A DNA stretch of 64,000 nucleotides from Acanthacorydalis orientalis (GCA_034766995.1 CM068315.1:43567318-43631317), one strand, 5' to 3'. Positions 1 to 14,125 are shown, numbered from the stretch's first letter. Notes: generated by a model not told the origin, from the sequence alone. A program made the numbers and translations.

Positions 1-872
1 AAAAAAAAAAACATTTTCTATATACGCACACGATTTTTTTTCTCCAAATAAAAACATTTTCTTCCAAGAAGTTAATTCCATGAATATTTTTTCGAAAACA
101 GCTTACGCTTCAATTTATGTTTATCTCTTGACTTTAATTCATATTATATTGCCTATGGGAACAAACATGTAAATAAAATAAAAATATCTCAACATTTATA
201 AAATAAGTAATTATATAAATACTTCCTAGTGAACAAATGAGACTTTCTTTACATGTTTTCGTTACGCAATTAAATCATTACCGGAAAGAATACACACAAA
301 CAAGCCGAAAAATTCAACGCAGGTTTAAACAACGGAATATAAATAACATGTAACATTAAATTGCCGTAATAAAAGAACCCATTGTCCTTTTTCTTCATAA
401 ACTCGACAAAAATCATATATTAAATAGCGCGATAACTCAACACATTAAATAAATGTCGTTAAACTGTCTCTCAAGTACTGTTTTTTTCGACATTAACGAA
501 GGCAATGCGCACTTCCACGTTACACGTAAGATGTTTTTGTCGTTAAATAATTTTCGTGTTATTTTCTACTGTTGTTGTTGTTGTTTCGTACGTTCTGTTA
601 CTGCACAGTAGGAAGATATTAAATGATAAAGCAATAATGTCACAAAATGTTTATACTAATTACGTACTTGAAAGTAAGTGGGCCGTATAGAAGAAAATAT
701 GAATTTTAGGTAAAGAACGCTACAGACATTTAGAAGAAGTTGGTGCGCTTTGCTACTCTAAGAACAATAAACGAATACATTCACGGAAATTTCTTATGCT
801 TATATGAACATGCATACGTTTCATGTTATGTTTTTACATAAATAGCTTCATTTCTACATAACAATATACGAG

Positions 873-903
<31 letters not shown>

Positions 904-1405
904 AAACAAACATATATTTACACACAGGTATCATCCGTACAAAGGAAACATAATTTCTCAGACTGTGTATAAGAAATTTTAATTCTGTAAAAAATTGTCA
1001 ACTTTCTTTGTTGTTTTTTTTTGGCAATTATTTATTTTTAAAGTTTCATTGGAATAAAGAAATTATTTACAATGTTATATCATTTTATTTGAAATTATTT
1101 GTTACTTGCTATTTTGATAAAAAAATATGTTCGAGTTATATATATTCTCACCTGATAGGTGAGGTGAAAAAATCTCCGAGTACAAAGAGTTAAAAATATG
1201 ATTCAATGAATATTTCTGTTAATAAATGTTTGAAGAAAAAGTTTTTTTCAGAAAAAGTACTAATTTAATTTTAAATTTATGGAATTATCTGAAGAAAAAA
1301 TAAATAGATTGATAATACATATTTTAAAATTTTAAAACTTAAAAACGATTATTCTAAATAGGCAAATGTAGCAGAAGAATTATAAAATAAAAAAAATTTG
1401 AATAT
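1..1405. other. AT-rich non-coding stretch
   Basis: I see no gene here. The stretch is AT-rich, with a short GTT run near 571-586 and a (TA)n tract at 872-900. A 61-codon reading frame at 1008-1193 is rich in F, Y, L and K, as expected by chance at this base composition, and matches nothing I know. Confidence 0.6.
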
Positions 1406-1931
1406 TTGAGGTGTACAAATTGATTCGATGCCTTTTTATAGAAAGTTAATGTTTACAAAAAAATAGAATATATTTCAGTCCTCAAAATATTCCCCATTAT
1501 TTTGCATAACTGCTTCATCTGTAGGGTTACATATATATAAATATATAATCGCTTGTCGAAAAAAAGATGGCGGGCATTAAGTCGATAAAATCATATGTTT
1601 TTGGCTGTCTTCCACTATTTAAGCATTTTTTAGATATTTCATACGTCACAACATCTTCCACCGAAACTGAACAAATCATTCTCGTGGCTTCCGAAGCATT
1701 TTTTTTACCTGAAATGCGAAAAGTATGCAATCCTTAATATGTTTATTTTCGGATGCCATTGTATTCATTACTATTTTATGAGATTATGCCGATTTTTTTA
1801 CGAAAATATATAGTGGTTTTAAATGTTAGGGTTGGGACTTCATGATTCTAAGACAATGAGAAAATATTTTGATTTAAAGCAGAGTTATGATTGATACAGT
1901 TTAAAGGCACATAATTATTTTTTGCACCTAA
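1406..1931 (-). mobile_element. Mariner family A, internally deleted copy (A1)
   Basis: A complete short mariner with both ends visible: TTGAGGTGTACAAATTGATTC at the left is mirrored by a right end reading GGCACATAATT...TGCACCTAAT. On the minus strand it encodes the start of a mariner transposase (MASENKHIKDCILFAFQ, then a one-base slip, then NASEATRMICSV) up to about residue 60. It then jumps directly to the C-terminal tail (YDFIDLMP...) and the 3' end. The DDD catalytic core, about 740 bp in a full element, is absent. At about 526 bp it is one of five copies with the same organisation, so it is better described as a MITE-like derivative than as a random relic. It cannot make transposase. 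It could have been moved only by a full-length relative. Confidence 0.85.
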
Positions 1932-2415
1932 TACTAAGAAATATTTTCTTATAACCATTTTTGAAAGATGCATTTTAATAAAAATTAAGAAAACACGAGA
2001 TAAACTCTTTCATTTACTTTGTTCAGCACTCTAGTTTTAGTAGCACAGCAAATTAAAGATCTTTAAAAAATGAAATGCAGACAAAATTCTAAATCAGAGC
2101 CACTGATTTACAAGTTATATTCTAAAATATTATGTACAAACATCTTAATTCATTAACATTATTTTCAAAAATGAATTATTATATCATCCCAAAAACTTCA
2201 AACATTTTTTCTGATCGAAAATGTTCAGTGGGTTAGTGTTTTCTATACATTATCGCACTGAAAATGATAGAATCTTCATCTAAATGCGCACAACGTTTTT
2301 TTTTTAAATAAATATATTACATATTTATTTTTGTAACTATTAACATACCTTATATGAATGAACTCATTTAAAGGGAAACTATCTTTTTCTCTCTCTCTAT
2401 CTATCTATATTATAT

Positions 2416-2458
<43 letters not shown>

Positions 2459-3409
2459 TAGGGAGTGTGTGTGTGTGTATGTAAAAGACTATTAATAAAA
2501 CTTTTATAAACTGTTTTGTATGTAACTAAAATGAATTACATACAGAACAGTTTATGAAAGTACATCCCTTTGAAGCTTTTTAATTTTAAAAAAATGTAAA
2601 CGTTATATATTCATTTCCTGATTTCCCTTTGCGGCTGTTATTATTTTAATATTTTTTTAAAAAGAAAACTTCAGTTACGTTATCTTTAAACAATTATAAA
2701 TGCTTTGTTAAAATACACTAGCATTTTCAGCTTGTGCATTTATAATTAAAAGAAAGACAAACACATAAAAAAGTAGAAATTTTAAATATAAATTATTCGC
2801 GACTAAAAATAATAACAGTGTAATTAATAACAAAGCATTCTATACATGATGATATACAGGGACGTATGCCTTTATATAAGAAACTCAATTTAACATAAGA
2901 GTTGAATTTAACCAAAATAAAACAGGTTTAAATTCGAAGTGGAGACAAGCAAACAAACGCGACGTTATATTCTATTCATCGAGTCACAAGTTAAAAGGAA
3001 CGGTGTCGACGTCGCACAATCTCCTTGAATGCGACGAAACAAGGACACGACGTTCTTAACCGACTTCGGCGTGAACGCCTTCACAGGGAAACGCAAATTA
3101 CGCCACCCTTACGTAAATGACTTTTCCGCTCGTATGCCCCACTTTTGAGAAATCATCAGTTTTATAATACGTGAAGAGTTTTCACATTTGTATCCATATC
3201 AGGTGAATTTTGAACGAGTTTATAAAGCACAGTGTGGACCTCTTCTGGCTGCAATTTTTATCATTTCATAAGCGCACTGTCAATTTAAAAATAATCTATT
3301 ATAGTTAAATAATACACACCAAATAGTGTTTTTTATTACGTGGCCATTTATTTTTTTAAATCAAATCATGACATCAATATTCATATATTATTTAAATAAA
3401 ACTCAAGAT

Positions 3410-3453
<44 letters not shown>

Positions 3454-4852
3454 TGTGAAAATAATTAATTCATTCAAATTATTTCAATAAAAATATTAAT
3501 AGTAGTTAAATTTTTTTGAAAAAAATTTATCCACTTATTTCAAAAACGATTCATAAATTATGATGCAATTATGTTTATGTACTGATATAGTTCTAACACT
3601 ATGACTAAATTCAATTTCACAATGAATTATTGTTTCATCTCAAAAATATAAACAAAAAACAAAAAAAACACAAAAATATTTTCTGTTCGTAATTTTTCAA
3701 TAAATCTTTAGATTATTTTTACACTTTTTTCTGTACTTTGTAGGTTTTGAAGATTACATCATCACCGAAACATGTATAAGTAAAAATCAAAAATATTCAA
3801 TTATGATTTATTGACCATTTTTAATCGGAAATTTTTTTGGTTTGAAAAATTAATTTATTTATATAAAAAATATTTTTGTCGATCTACTTCTCAAACATTT
3901 TGTACTATTTCTGTGTTTAGTATTTTATTTGTCTTTAAAGTTGGTTTAAGTGTTATGATCAATATTTTCAAATCAGAAAAACCATGCTGATTAACAAATA
4001 AGCATTTTTTAGATTTTTAAAAAATTATATACTACTCAAAACACTGAATATAAATAAAATTTAGGAAAATGTGTTTCAGTTAAATAACTGCCAGGTCTTC
4101 ACATCCGACATACACCAATATGACTTAACTAGATATGAAGTAACGTTGATATGACTTGATTTTGAATTTACAGTATTGATTTCTAAAATTTCTCTCTGAC
4201 AACACAATTCTGACATTGTAGGTAAATTCGTTTTCACAAATGATTTCATTTTTTACTCCACAAACTACAAAAAAATCTTTTTGAATTCTATAATGAAGTA
4301 TTTTTAGTAAATTATTCTTTATTATATCAATAACTTGATGATAAATTCAGTTTAGATTCAGTTTCATATTCCAGTTATAATATTTTTAGCTTTATAGCTG
4401 ATTAGATATTTGAAAAAATTAAAGGAAAAATTTAGAAAATCACAATCTTTAATTTTGTACAACAGTTTTTATAGTGTTTCTGTGGTATTTAAACAAAACG
4501 TTTAGCAAATTTAAAGAAATTTTAATAATAAATCCTCTAAAATAAAACATTTAGTTATAAATAATCTGTCTGGAAACCATTTATACCGCCACTAGCACTT
4601 TAAGAAAATAAAATATGTAAAAGTAATTTTACCTTATTTGTGAAATAGTTAACTCATTACTGTTGAATCAGTTGCTTGCTGGTGTATTAGCTGATGTTGA
4701 TTTCTTGCATGGGATATAACTCGGTATTTGATGTAAGTTTAATAACAAAATAATGGCTCTTGTATACAGTACAATGGAAATTCGTATCCAGCTAACGATA
4801 GTGTTACATTAGATTCTACTTTAGTCAAGAAGAACTGTCATTTAGTTGAACC
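1932..4852. other. AT-rich non-coding stretch with microsatellites
   Basis: There is no recognisable gene. It holds a CT/(TA)n/(TG)n compound microsatellite at 2388-2480 and a (TA)n tract at 3413-3451. A CpG-richer patch at about 2930-3150 has no open frame that I recognise and may be old functional or unmethylated sequence. The remainder is AT-rich with frequent stops in all frames. Confidence 0.55.
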
Positions 4853-5100
4853 ATGACAATGAATGAATTTGAAATCTTTCACCATCAACCGTATTCTCCC
4901 GATTTGGCTTCCTCATACTTTGATTTGTTTCCAAAAACTTAAAATTTTCCTGGATGAACAATGATTTGGGTCGAATTAAGAGGCGATATAGGCCACAAAC
5001 AGCTATTTTAAGGACCTCGAAGAAACCAACTTCCAGGAAGGAATACTTATGTGGTATTACTTGCAACTATACATGCATTAATAAAAGGGATGGAACTATA
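4853..5100 (+). pseudogene. Mariner transposase C-terminal fragment (I)
   Basis: On the plus strand, FHHQPYSPDLASSYFDLFPK matches the mariner segment around the third catalytic aspartate (normally PPYSPDLAPSDYFLFPKLK). After a one-base frameshift the sequence continues as KLKIFLDEQ, then NSYFKDLEETNFQEG, the usual mariner C-terminal order. The third catalytic Asp reads Tyr here. Only about 80 codons remain, no ends are visible, and no sequence for the first two catalytic residues lies upstream. It is a dead 5'-truncated relic of a mariner distinct from families A and B. Confidence 0.75.
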
Positions 5101-5373
5101 TGAAAACATGTACAGCTCTCTTTTTTACTTCAGCAAGTACAAAATCATATTACTCTTCAAACCCTGCTCGTATAATTGTAATTTGTATTTTGGTTTCAAA
5201 CAATTTTTATTCGATATTCGAAACTATTAAAATATTTTTTTATATATAAAAAATGATTTCATTGTAAATTTTCCATAAAATATTTTTTTTCATGTAGATT
5301 ACCTTCTTGCAACGCCGCTCATCCCGCTACACTCAACAAGTAGCACATTAACCATTTCCATTCCCAATCATCA

Positions 5374-5720
5374 GTGATTGGTTGATGTATATCACGTGAT
5401 CTCTGTTGGTTGACATCAGTCACATGCAAGTAGCTCTCTCATGGTGTACAGCGAAAGAGTGTACACAATATCAGTGTAAAATTGATAAGAAATTTATTTA
5501 AAATATTATATTCACTGAAGCTTTAAAGTAAAAAAATTGTTACGCACTTTAACATTGTTTTGTTGTTAATTTCTATAAACATTTTCAATAAAAAATAACG
5601 ACTTACATTTTAGATAGATTATTTGTGCGTTAATTCATTAATTTCTGTTGTTCGTTAGAAGAGAGCGAGCGTCATTAAAACGGGGCGAAGACCCAAGAAC
5701 TCAACGAGCGTATAGAGTAA
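5374..5720 (+). repeat. Dispersed repeat K, copy 1
   Basis: This segment is clearly related to 37752-38112 in the same orientation. Both run from GATTGGTTGAT-type sequence through AAATTGATAAGAAATTTATT, then AATAAAAA and ACTTACATTTTA, and finish in a GC-rich tail containing GAGCGAGCG and GGGCGAAG. No protein is encoded in either copy. The AATAAA signal near the middle and the roughly 350-bp length would suit a solo LTR or the non-coding end of a larger element, but I see no TG...CA ends or target duplication, so the class is open. Confidence 0.65.
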
Positions 5721-6239
5721 GGGCAGAGCACTCTGGTATTTTTTTTAAAAAAATATCAAATTCTAGACTACTTTAACAAATAAATATGAAAGAAAGAAAT
5801 TATTAAAAAGAAAAAAAAACACAAAAAATATTTTTCCAATATTGAACCAATATTACTAGTACGACTGAACAAAAGAACAAAAAATCTCATTTACTTTACA
5901 AAATCCGATATTTAATTTCATACGACGAACAGTATGTGTGAAAATAAAGTAATTGAATATTTTCAATTGTTGTTAACGTCTGAACTGCTCATTAATTTTT
6001 ATACAACGGTTGTAAGAAATGGATAAAACGCGATTGGAATGAATACAGAACTTAAAATATTGAATCGTATATGTTACAATCTATAGAAACGATTTGATAT
6101 AAGAAAGAAACTTATCAGTAGACTATTTGTACAACTCATATAATTCTAAAAGTTTATCGCTGTTAGTATAATCGTTTAAAATTATTAATAAAATGAATAT
6201 TTCTTTTATATTATTCAATTAGTTATGTCATATATATAC

Positions 6240-6283
<44 letters not shown>

Positions 6284-7539
6284 ATTTGTATTGAAAAGCG
6301 AATATAAAAAACTTCGGTTCTATATTTTAAAACATACTATCAAGTTTCGACCCATACCGTACCATTAACCAATTATATGTAAATACCGCAGGGCATTAAA
6401 CAATATGAATATTTAATGTAGAGAATGTAAAATAATATTCTATATGCAGAAAGTAATTATAAAAAAAATTTCGAGTTTTGTAATCAAAGCGATGAAGTAA
6501 ACCATCCGTATAAATTCAAACTTTGATTCAGTTGATGTTTTTTCTCCTTATAATTAATGCACTTGTTACGAAAAAGGTGTACTGTGTGAAGAGATACATT
6601 TTTAACTGAATTAGAGTTTCGTTTTTGCATTTTATACATTTTTTATTTATGTACATTAGTCTACATGTTGCTATTAAAATGTTTTTCCTTTTTTTTGAAT
6701 AAAATAAATGATTCATTTAATATTTATTTCTTTGTTTCAGGTAAGCATTTCGGAATTTTTAAACACATTTTACACTTTTTTTGGTAAGTTGACTTTTTAA
6801 AAAATAAATATAATTTAAATTAAATTACTTAAATAATACTTTCATACAGATAGACAATAATATTTTAAAATATATACATTAAAATATGTTCTAAAATCTT
6901 AAGTCTTCAAAATTTTATTTGAAGACAATATTGGTATCGAGTTTTTTATAATTTAATCAAATATTTTTATTGTTTTTTTTTAACTATGCATTCAGTAATT
7001 CACTAAAAAATAAAATACATCCCTTCTTAAAGAATATGATGATATTATAACAATTCTACTTGTTTTTTTATAAATATAATTTAAAATGGTGTATACAGTT
7101 CGTTTTATTGTACTGTATATTTTTTTAAATAATTTGTTTTTTATAAAACATTTATTTGATTAGTTTATAATATAATTAAAAAGAGATTGTCTTTCGAATG
7201 GATCTATAAAATAGACTAATATATTATTGTCCATTTTTAAACAAATAATAAGTAAATAAGCTTAAAATTAATCGAAACTTTCAAATAAATAAAAACAAAA
7301 CAATATTTGTCGATTGACGATTGGATTAAATATTTTTGTGATGTGTTTATGCATTTTTGCTGACATGAGAATTATAATTCTAATAAGATTCTTCAACAAC
7401 TATTTAACTCTTTCTAAATTCATAATTTGATATCATATCAGTATCAGCATAATATCATATCATAAAATATTTTTTAGTCTAATGTTTGAATGGCATTGAT
7501 GAATGCAACTAACTACTTGATTCCATAGTAAATATATGC

Positions 7540-7588
<49 letters not shown>

Positions 7589-7600
7589 CATATACATATT
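5721..7600. other. AT-rich non-coding stretch
   Basis: I see no gene. (TA)n tracts lie at 6247-6281 and 7530-7600, the second running directly into foldback element C1. Short reading frames here have chance-like composition. Confidence 0.55.
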
Positions 7601-7796
7601 GATTCAAATTAGGCTTCCACACAAAAGTATTAAAAAAATCCAAAAATTAAAAAGAAAAACAATATGTTATGTTATTTCAATTGTATTTTAGTATTAAATT
7701 GAACTAAAATACTTCTTAATAAAAAATAACATGACTTTTCTTAACCTCCTGCGCCCTTTTTTAATACTTCCATGTGGAAACCTAAATTGAGTAATC
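7601..7796. mobile_element. Foldback MITE family C, copy 1
   Basis: The left arm GATTCAAATTAGGCTTCCAC continues with ACAAAAGTATTAAAAAAA. It is mirrored at the right by TTTTTTAATACTTCCATGTGG followed by AAACCTAAATTGAGT. The centre is also self-complementary (GTATTTTAGTATTAAATTGAACTAAAATAC), so the whole 196-bp unit folds on itself. A second complete copy is at 14877-15086 and half copies are at 21910-21965 and 24603-24694. This copy starts directly at the end of a (TA)n tract, in keeping with TA-targeted insertion. It has no coding capacity. Confidence 0.85.
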
Positions 7797-8515
7797 CTAT
7801 ATATGAAAATAGTGTCACAAAATTTCCAGAAAATTTTTCTAAAACAATTTTTAATACAATTATTTAAAAGCATAATTCCTTGTAATAGTTTTTCAAATAA
7901 TTATAATGTTTTAAATCATATAATCTGATCTCAGTTGTTCTCTGGTCAGACTTGATTTGACCTGATATTATTATACATGACCATCAATTGTTCAATGTGG
8001 CCAGATATGATTAAATCAAATCCTACCTGAGTAGACTTGATCAGATCATATCTATTTATATCTATCTATTATTTTATATCCATTTTGAATAAACACAACG
8101 AGACCAATATCTGGTCTGATCAGATTTCATCAAACTTGAACAACTCTAACTATACTTGACCAACCTAATTTAATTTTACTGTATTTGAGCTGACCTGACC
8201 TAGCCTAATTTAACCTGGCCATAAGTGACAAACTAATCTAATCCGATTTGACCATAAGTTAATTTATTTCACGTAACTATACGAGTACTTCATATGGCCT
8301 TTACTTCATTTACTGTATGAGAATTTTTATATTTGGATTCTTAAAGAAGCTGAAGAAAATTAATTTTTAAATTTTAAATAATTATCTGTCGTTGTAATTG
8401 CATAATTTTCATTTATATTTTTCTCCGAAGAGAACAAACCTTTCATCTTCTTAGGAAAAATTTAACATAATATTCTCAATAACCTTTACTTAAATAAAAT
8501 ATCAATAATTGTCTC

Positions 8516-8579
8516 AATTACTGTCTTTGCTAATTGTATTTATGCATTTAAAAACTGGTTAAAATGGACTATTAGAAGT

Positions 8580-8616
<37 letters not shown>

Positions 8617-8704
8617 ACATATACACATATACACATATATTACTTCTAATAGTCCATTTTAATCAGTTTTTAAATGCATAAATACAATTAGCAAAGACCA
8701 TAAT
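8516..8704. repeat. Long inverted repeat with TA-rich loop
   Basis: The arm at 8524-8579 (TCTTTGCTAATTGTATTTAT onward) is repeated in reverse complement at 8642-8697 with about one mismatch in 56 bases. The spacer of about 62 bases is itself TA/CA microsatellite. Weaker pairing continues a few bases outward. The near identity of the arms means the structure is recent or maintained. A transcript across it would form a very stable hairpin. It does not share arm sequence with MITE family C. Confidence 0.9.
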
Positions 8705-8749
8705 TATATATATATATATAATGTGGTATAACATAAAACTCTGTCTTGA

Positions 8750-9270
8750 AATGTAACCAACTAATAATCTAGCATCACCTTGAACAACACTCAACATCGT
8801 ACCATTACGCATATGCAAATGACATATTCGAACAATATACGTTTATATTTTTTACTCGATACGAGATGAAAAGGGCGTCGTGCGGCACTTGTGCTTATTC
8901 CGTATCACACTGACAAACGATAGATTCAACCCCATTAGAAACAGATGTTCCAGTCAATGTAGATACACGTGTTTTGCGTCGCCCGACAGCCAACTGCCAA
9001 ACCAACATCGCGCCACTCTCCAACTCACACCACACATAGTCGACGTTACTCTAACCGTACTTACGCCGTTACAACTCCCACTATTACCACTCCCGCTAGA
9101 TGCCTCGGTATACAAACTGAAATGTATTAAATTGATTAATTCCGCATGAGCCGGTTTAGTGCGCTAAATACAATATTTACCGAACCATTATTTAGTTCAA
9201 ATGAAGAGAATTGGGCCGGATGTTGGATGGAGAAGATCGCGATCGTCGTATGTTCTCTGAGCGAGATATA
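8750..9270. other. C-rich, CpG-containing island
   Basis: Base composition changes sharply here. The plus strand becomes rich in C and poor in G (runs such as CGCGCCACTCTCCAACTCAC), with many CpGs, in contrast to the AT-rich surroundings. Two overlapping plus-strand frames exist (8880-9149, 9146-9493), but the second ends in microsatellite-encoded IYIYIY and neither resembles a known protein. The island could be an exon, a promoter or an enhancer of a host gene, or an old insertion. I cannot tell which. Confidence 0.4.
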
Positions 9271-9285
9271 CAAAGATAAGCTTTT

Positions 9286-9322
<37 letters not shown>

Positions 9323-9444
9323 GATAACTTTAAAATAATTCACTTTGTATTATATACACAAAGGAAATTCTTTAAGTACACTAAAAACTTTACCGTTCCT
9401 AATATGATTAAAAGGAATATAATTTTACATGACATGCACACACA

Positions 9445-9478
<34 letters not shown>

Positions 9479-10011
9479 AAGAAGATACGCTAATAAATTT
9501 CTATGAAATTTATACATTTAAAGTAATTAAATACATTTTGTTTGAAAAAAGTAAGATTAAATAAAATCTATTATCATATAACTGAATATTTTACAAAACA
9601 ATTTGCCTTCTTGTATTCTCTTAATCCTATTATATCGTATATCTGTACTGCTAATTAACACTTTGTTACAATGTAAATGAAACTCTTTAAACAGTATGAA
9701 TTCTAAACTTTAAAAAATAAATTAAACTCTTTAAAACTTATTGTCAAAATCAAGCTATTTTATAGATTTTTAGGGAAATAATGTGTTTTTCGCACACATA
9801 GATCTCTTTTTTATACCACAAAGCTCATAATATGTTTCTAACTAAAACTATTCAATAAATAATTATTGATTATTTCTGATTGTTGCTTTCGTGCATTTTG
9901 ACGGCAACACCGTCATAAGGTGTAAATAAATCGGGAAAACGGAGACTTTTCTGTATCTAAGTGTATTGAAGATGTTGGTTTTATGGTTTGCGAAATAAAA
10001 AAGATATGTGT
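9271..10011. other. AT-rich non-coding stretch with microsatellites
   Basis: (TA)n tracts at 9288-9318 and 9450-9478 sit in AT-rich sequence. I see no gene or element ends before mariner B1 begins. Confidence 0.55.
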
Positions 10012-10482
10012 TCATGTTCATGTTAATATCGTTTTAAAGTGAATTTTTCGGTCTGTGTTTTGATAACATCGACATTGGTTTTATTATTAATTTTGCATCA
10101 CCCTTGGCTATTGAATTAAAGATTGAAAAGAAGCAATCAGGAGCAATTTCTTTGTTTGAGTTCAAAACGGTTGGTAAAGCAGCAGAAACTTCTGTTTCTA
10201 TTATGGGTACTGTTAAGAAACGTACAGAGCAATGATGGTTCCAAAAACTTTGTACTTGAAGATAAAGAAGGTCGTGGACGTTATTCTTCAGTTCATAACG
10301 AACAACTAAAGGCGTAAGTTGAATGAGAACCACACACAAAATTCGAAAGCTTGCATAAAAGTTACACGTTAGTTATCCAATAGTTCTGTACCACATAAAA
10401 CAGCTAGAAAAATTAATAAAGGGAAAAATGTATATAAATGTGAAGGTCATAAATCTCAATTATTTACCTACCAACTTAATAA
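10012..10482 (+). mobile_element. Mariner family B, internally deleted copy (B1)
   Basis: The copy begins inside the family B 5' leader (GTTAATATCGTTTTAAAGTG). It encodes the mariner N-terminus in broken frames: a start region, GKAAETSVSIMGTVKKR, WWFQKL, then an acidic DEEGRGR-like linker and the second helix-turn-helix up to VLDHLK-like sequence. It then jumps straight to the family B 3' end (TACCTACCAACTTAAT). The catalytic core is missing at the same point as in the other B copies. The 5' terminal repeat is lost. It contains several stops and cannot encode a product. Confidence 0.8.
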
Positions 10483-12194
10483 ATAAAAAGTATCCTTTAA
10501 AATACTTTTTTTTGTATTTTTTTCTAAAAAAAAACAGATATTTGTGTCTTAGAACTATTCACTATCAAATTATTCATACGATGAAAAAATTAAAAGTATT
10601 ATGAATTCGAATTGAACCCTAAAGAAAATTTATTTAAAAGTATTTGTTTTGTTAATCCTTTTACAATGAAATGTGGTATTGAATACATTGTAAACTATTT
10701 TTAAAAGAATATCTAATTAGAATTGCACTTTCTTTAAAAAATATAATTATATTATTCAATGTCTGTTAAAACTGAAAAATAAAACATTGAAAATATGTGA
10801 ATCTATTCGTTTGCAACGAATGTATGTTTTTATATAAACCAAATAATCACGAAATAAAATTTAAACAAGTCGTAAGTTCCACCGTTGAATGTTAATAAAA
10901 AAAAACACACGAAATAGCTTTAGATCAATGTGTATTTCAATTACACAGATTCTTTAGCATCTAATTCAGGGAGCTGAGCGATGTTGAAAAGCGGCTGGGC
11001 ACAAATGTCAACGTTAGAATTTTCCCCATTCGAGTTCGACTATTATTCGGTACCTTCGTCTCTAAACGATTCCGCTTGTAAGCCAGTTCAATATTTTCAT
11101 TCTACTTCTTATATTGCTTTGTTACGCTACCCATTAATTCAATTCAGTTCGTTGAAGCACAGGTCGCAGTTGTTCTTGAATTGTAAAAAGGGAAAAAAAC
11201 AGTCGGACCGCGTTCACTTGGGCGTCTCGGGATATTTGTATTATTCGACAAAATGTAGATCTTTTATGGTAAAGTTTAATTTGTACGATTGTTCAATGTG
11301 TATTTTCTTCTTATGTAAAATGGCTATTGCTTATTCAGATATGACTGGAGTCGTACATGCTGTTTGTGTTTAAATGGGACGAACAGTTTGTCTTTTTCAA
11401 TAACTAGTTTTAAACTGTCGACTTTTTAAAATGAATTAATAAAGCAGGTAGTAAATGAAATATCACAATTTTTAAAGTATATTTTACGGTTTTTATTCGT
11501 AGTATTTTGCAGACCTAATTTGTATTTATATTTTATTTGTTTAGAAATTTAAATTCGACGAAAGCAAAAATTCATTTATAAAAAGAAAGTACGTAATAAT
11601 AACATTTTCAAACAATATGTTGAGAAGAATAGTTCAAATAGATTTTCCGGTAAAAGAACAATCAAATATAAATATAAAACTTGTAAAAAAAAATAGTAAA
11701 TTAACAATTATTTCTTAAATAAAGAATTGAAGTATGAAATAAATCACATAGTTTTTAATACCATTTTTATTTCCAATAAAATCTTTTTAGACATTAGTAT
11801 GAAAACTGCTTCTAATTAATTAAAATTTATATTCCTAATAAAAAATCTGACTTTCTAGTTAATATATAATTTAGAAAAAAACATATTTCTTTAGAACATA
11901 CTTCTAAACAAATATATTTACAATTAAAAAAGATATCTTTAGTAGTTTTTGTACTTAAATTCATATTTTTATGAAATATTTTAATGTTTTTAATATTTAT
12001 TTAACTTAATTTCCTTTTATTTTTCAAATATCTTAGAAGTTCAAATTAAAATAATAAAAACAAATACTTTCTTGGTAATACTGTATATCCTACAAGTTGA
12101 AATTCGTATATAATTTAATAAAATGTTTTCCTGTTGAAAAAATAAATATTTTATTTGACTTTGTGAATGTTTTATAGAATATTATGTGTATTAT

Positions 12195-12225
<31 letters not shown>

Positions 12226-14083
12226 CACACAAATATATATATATATATATATATATAATCAGATAGAAGCGTACATTTTAATTGGCATATTTTTCAAATG
12301 TCAGCCCATTTTTAATTCAGCATCTCTCTGCTGAACATCAACGGCAACATGTAAAGTTATTTTACCAATCAGCCATCGCGTAACGAATAAATGTATCTTT
12401 TTATTGTTGTTTTTTTTTCGTTGTTGTTGTTTGTTTCGATCCGTAGAATTTATTTGACTGTCCATGAAACAAGACTGTGCGTATATTTTTACAAGTCCAT
12501 TAATTTCAATCGACCAAGCAAATGATACAGCCTGACCGATTGTGTAAAAAAATATATAACGAAATTGATTCGATTAGACACGGTCAAAAGAATTACGAAA
12601 AGCTATATCATATGACATTCTTTTTGAAGTTCGTCGTTATAAAATGGGAAATTAACGAATTCGGACGGAGGTATTTTCAGTTGTGGGTTTTTTTTTGTAG
12701 TTTTTTGTATGTGCGTCTGTGTGTTATGAAATATTTAAACTATGAACGGTTGGTAAATGTTTCTGGATGAAAGGTTTCATAATATTATTTGGGAGTACAT
12801 GAGGGACGAAGGAAAATATTTAATGATATACAAATATTCGAAATTAAAGTATGAGTACACGAGGAAATAAATTTTACCTTTTCTACACCAAAATATTCTT
12901 ATATTTGATTATCACAATATATGTAATAAATATAGACTGGCAAGAACGTTTACACTTTCGTTTACTTAATTTATGAATACAAGACGGAGCAAGCAAAAAA
13001 TGCTTTATTTCATGTTTCTCATTTAGAATATAAAAGACTGACGATAAATATATATCTAAACAATTAACTGTAAAGAATAGTTTTACATGTTTCCATTATT
13101 AAGTATAGTTTTATCTCTTTTTAATGTAATATAAAGATCTTAATTATCAATAAAAATTGAATAAATGCAGCATTGCAGATCATAATTATTTACTTAACAG
13201 AAAGAGGAAGAGAAATATGACTTGCAAAGATATATCAAATATCCATCTCGCTTACCAATAAAAATTGCATTTAATCTCGATACCGCTGTATTTTTTAACT
13301 ACTTTAATGCATTAAAAGATATTTAATTTATCCTTTTATATTTTGTATGTACTGACGGTACTGACTAAGCCTATGACACAAACTATATTTTCCTATAGTT
13401 TCCCCCAGCCGATAGAGGTGCTAGTCAAGTTTAAGGCAATTCATATGAGTATTGTTTTATTAATAAGAACGGGTAAAATATTTTGATTGGGTAAATATAT
13501 TCAAGAGTTCAAATAAAAGCCGAGAACAAAAAAAATATTATAAAAGTTTATTATGTGATCAAAAGATACACTTATGAGAGCAGCTAAGCAACGTCTAATT
13601 AGCTTGACACCCCAGCTACGACTGCTGTGCTCGCAATCTTCACACTAAATAATCATTGCAAACTCTTTCGGCTGTCACAGTTCTATCATACACATACATC
13701 TGCTAGTCTCCACATGCTCAATTCGGCACCGAGGATGATGATAATACCATAAAAATTAACATATGAATCAATCAAAAATTATGAACAATCAGTTGTCGAA
13801 CATTCTTAAATAAATGCTTGAAAATTCTAAAATAATGCAGTCAATATAAGTAACAATCCAAATGTGTCAGAGTATTTATTGTCTGTGATCACAAATTAGC
13901 AAAAAGGAAATTATATTTTATTTCAGTTGGTCGCTAAATTATGTCTGATTTTTTGAAATACAAATAATAATAATAATGATAAATAAAGTTTCAGTTATTA
14001 CAGTTAATATTAATACTTAAGAGAAGACATGATTTTAAAATATAAATTACTTGAAAATTACATACGCTCACAACAAGCCATCA

Positions 14084-14125
<42 letters not shown>

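Noticed and set aside
10981..11373. 130-codon plus frame as a possible gene
   Set aside because: No known motif or domain, Phe/Ser/Tyr-rich composition as expected by chance, no matching neighbour or signal; not enough to call a gene.
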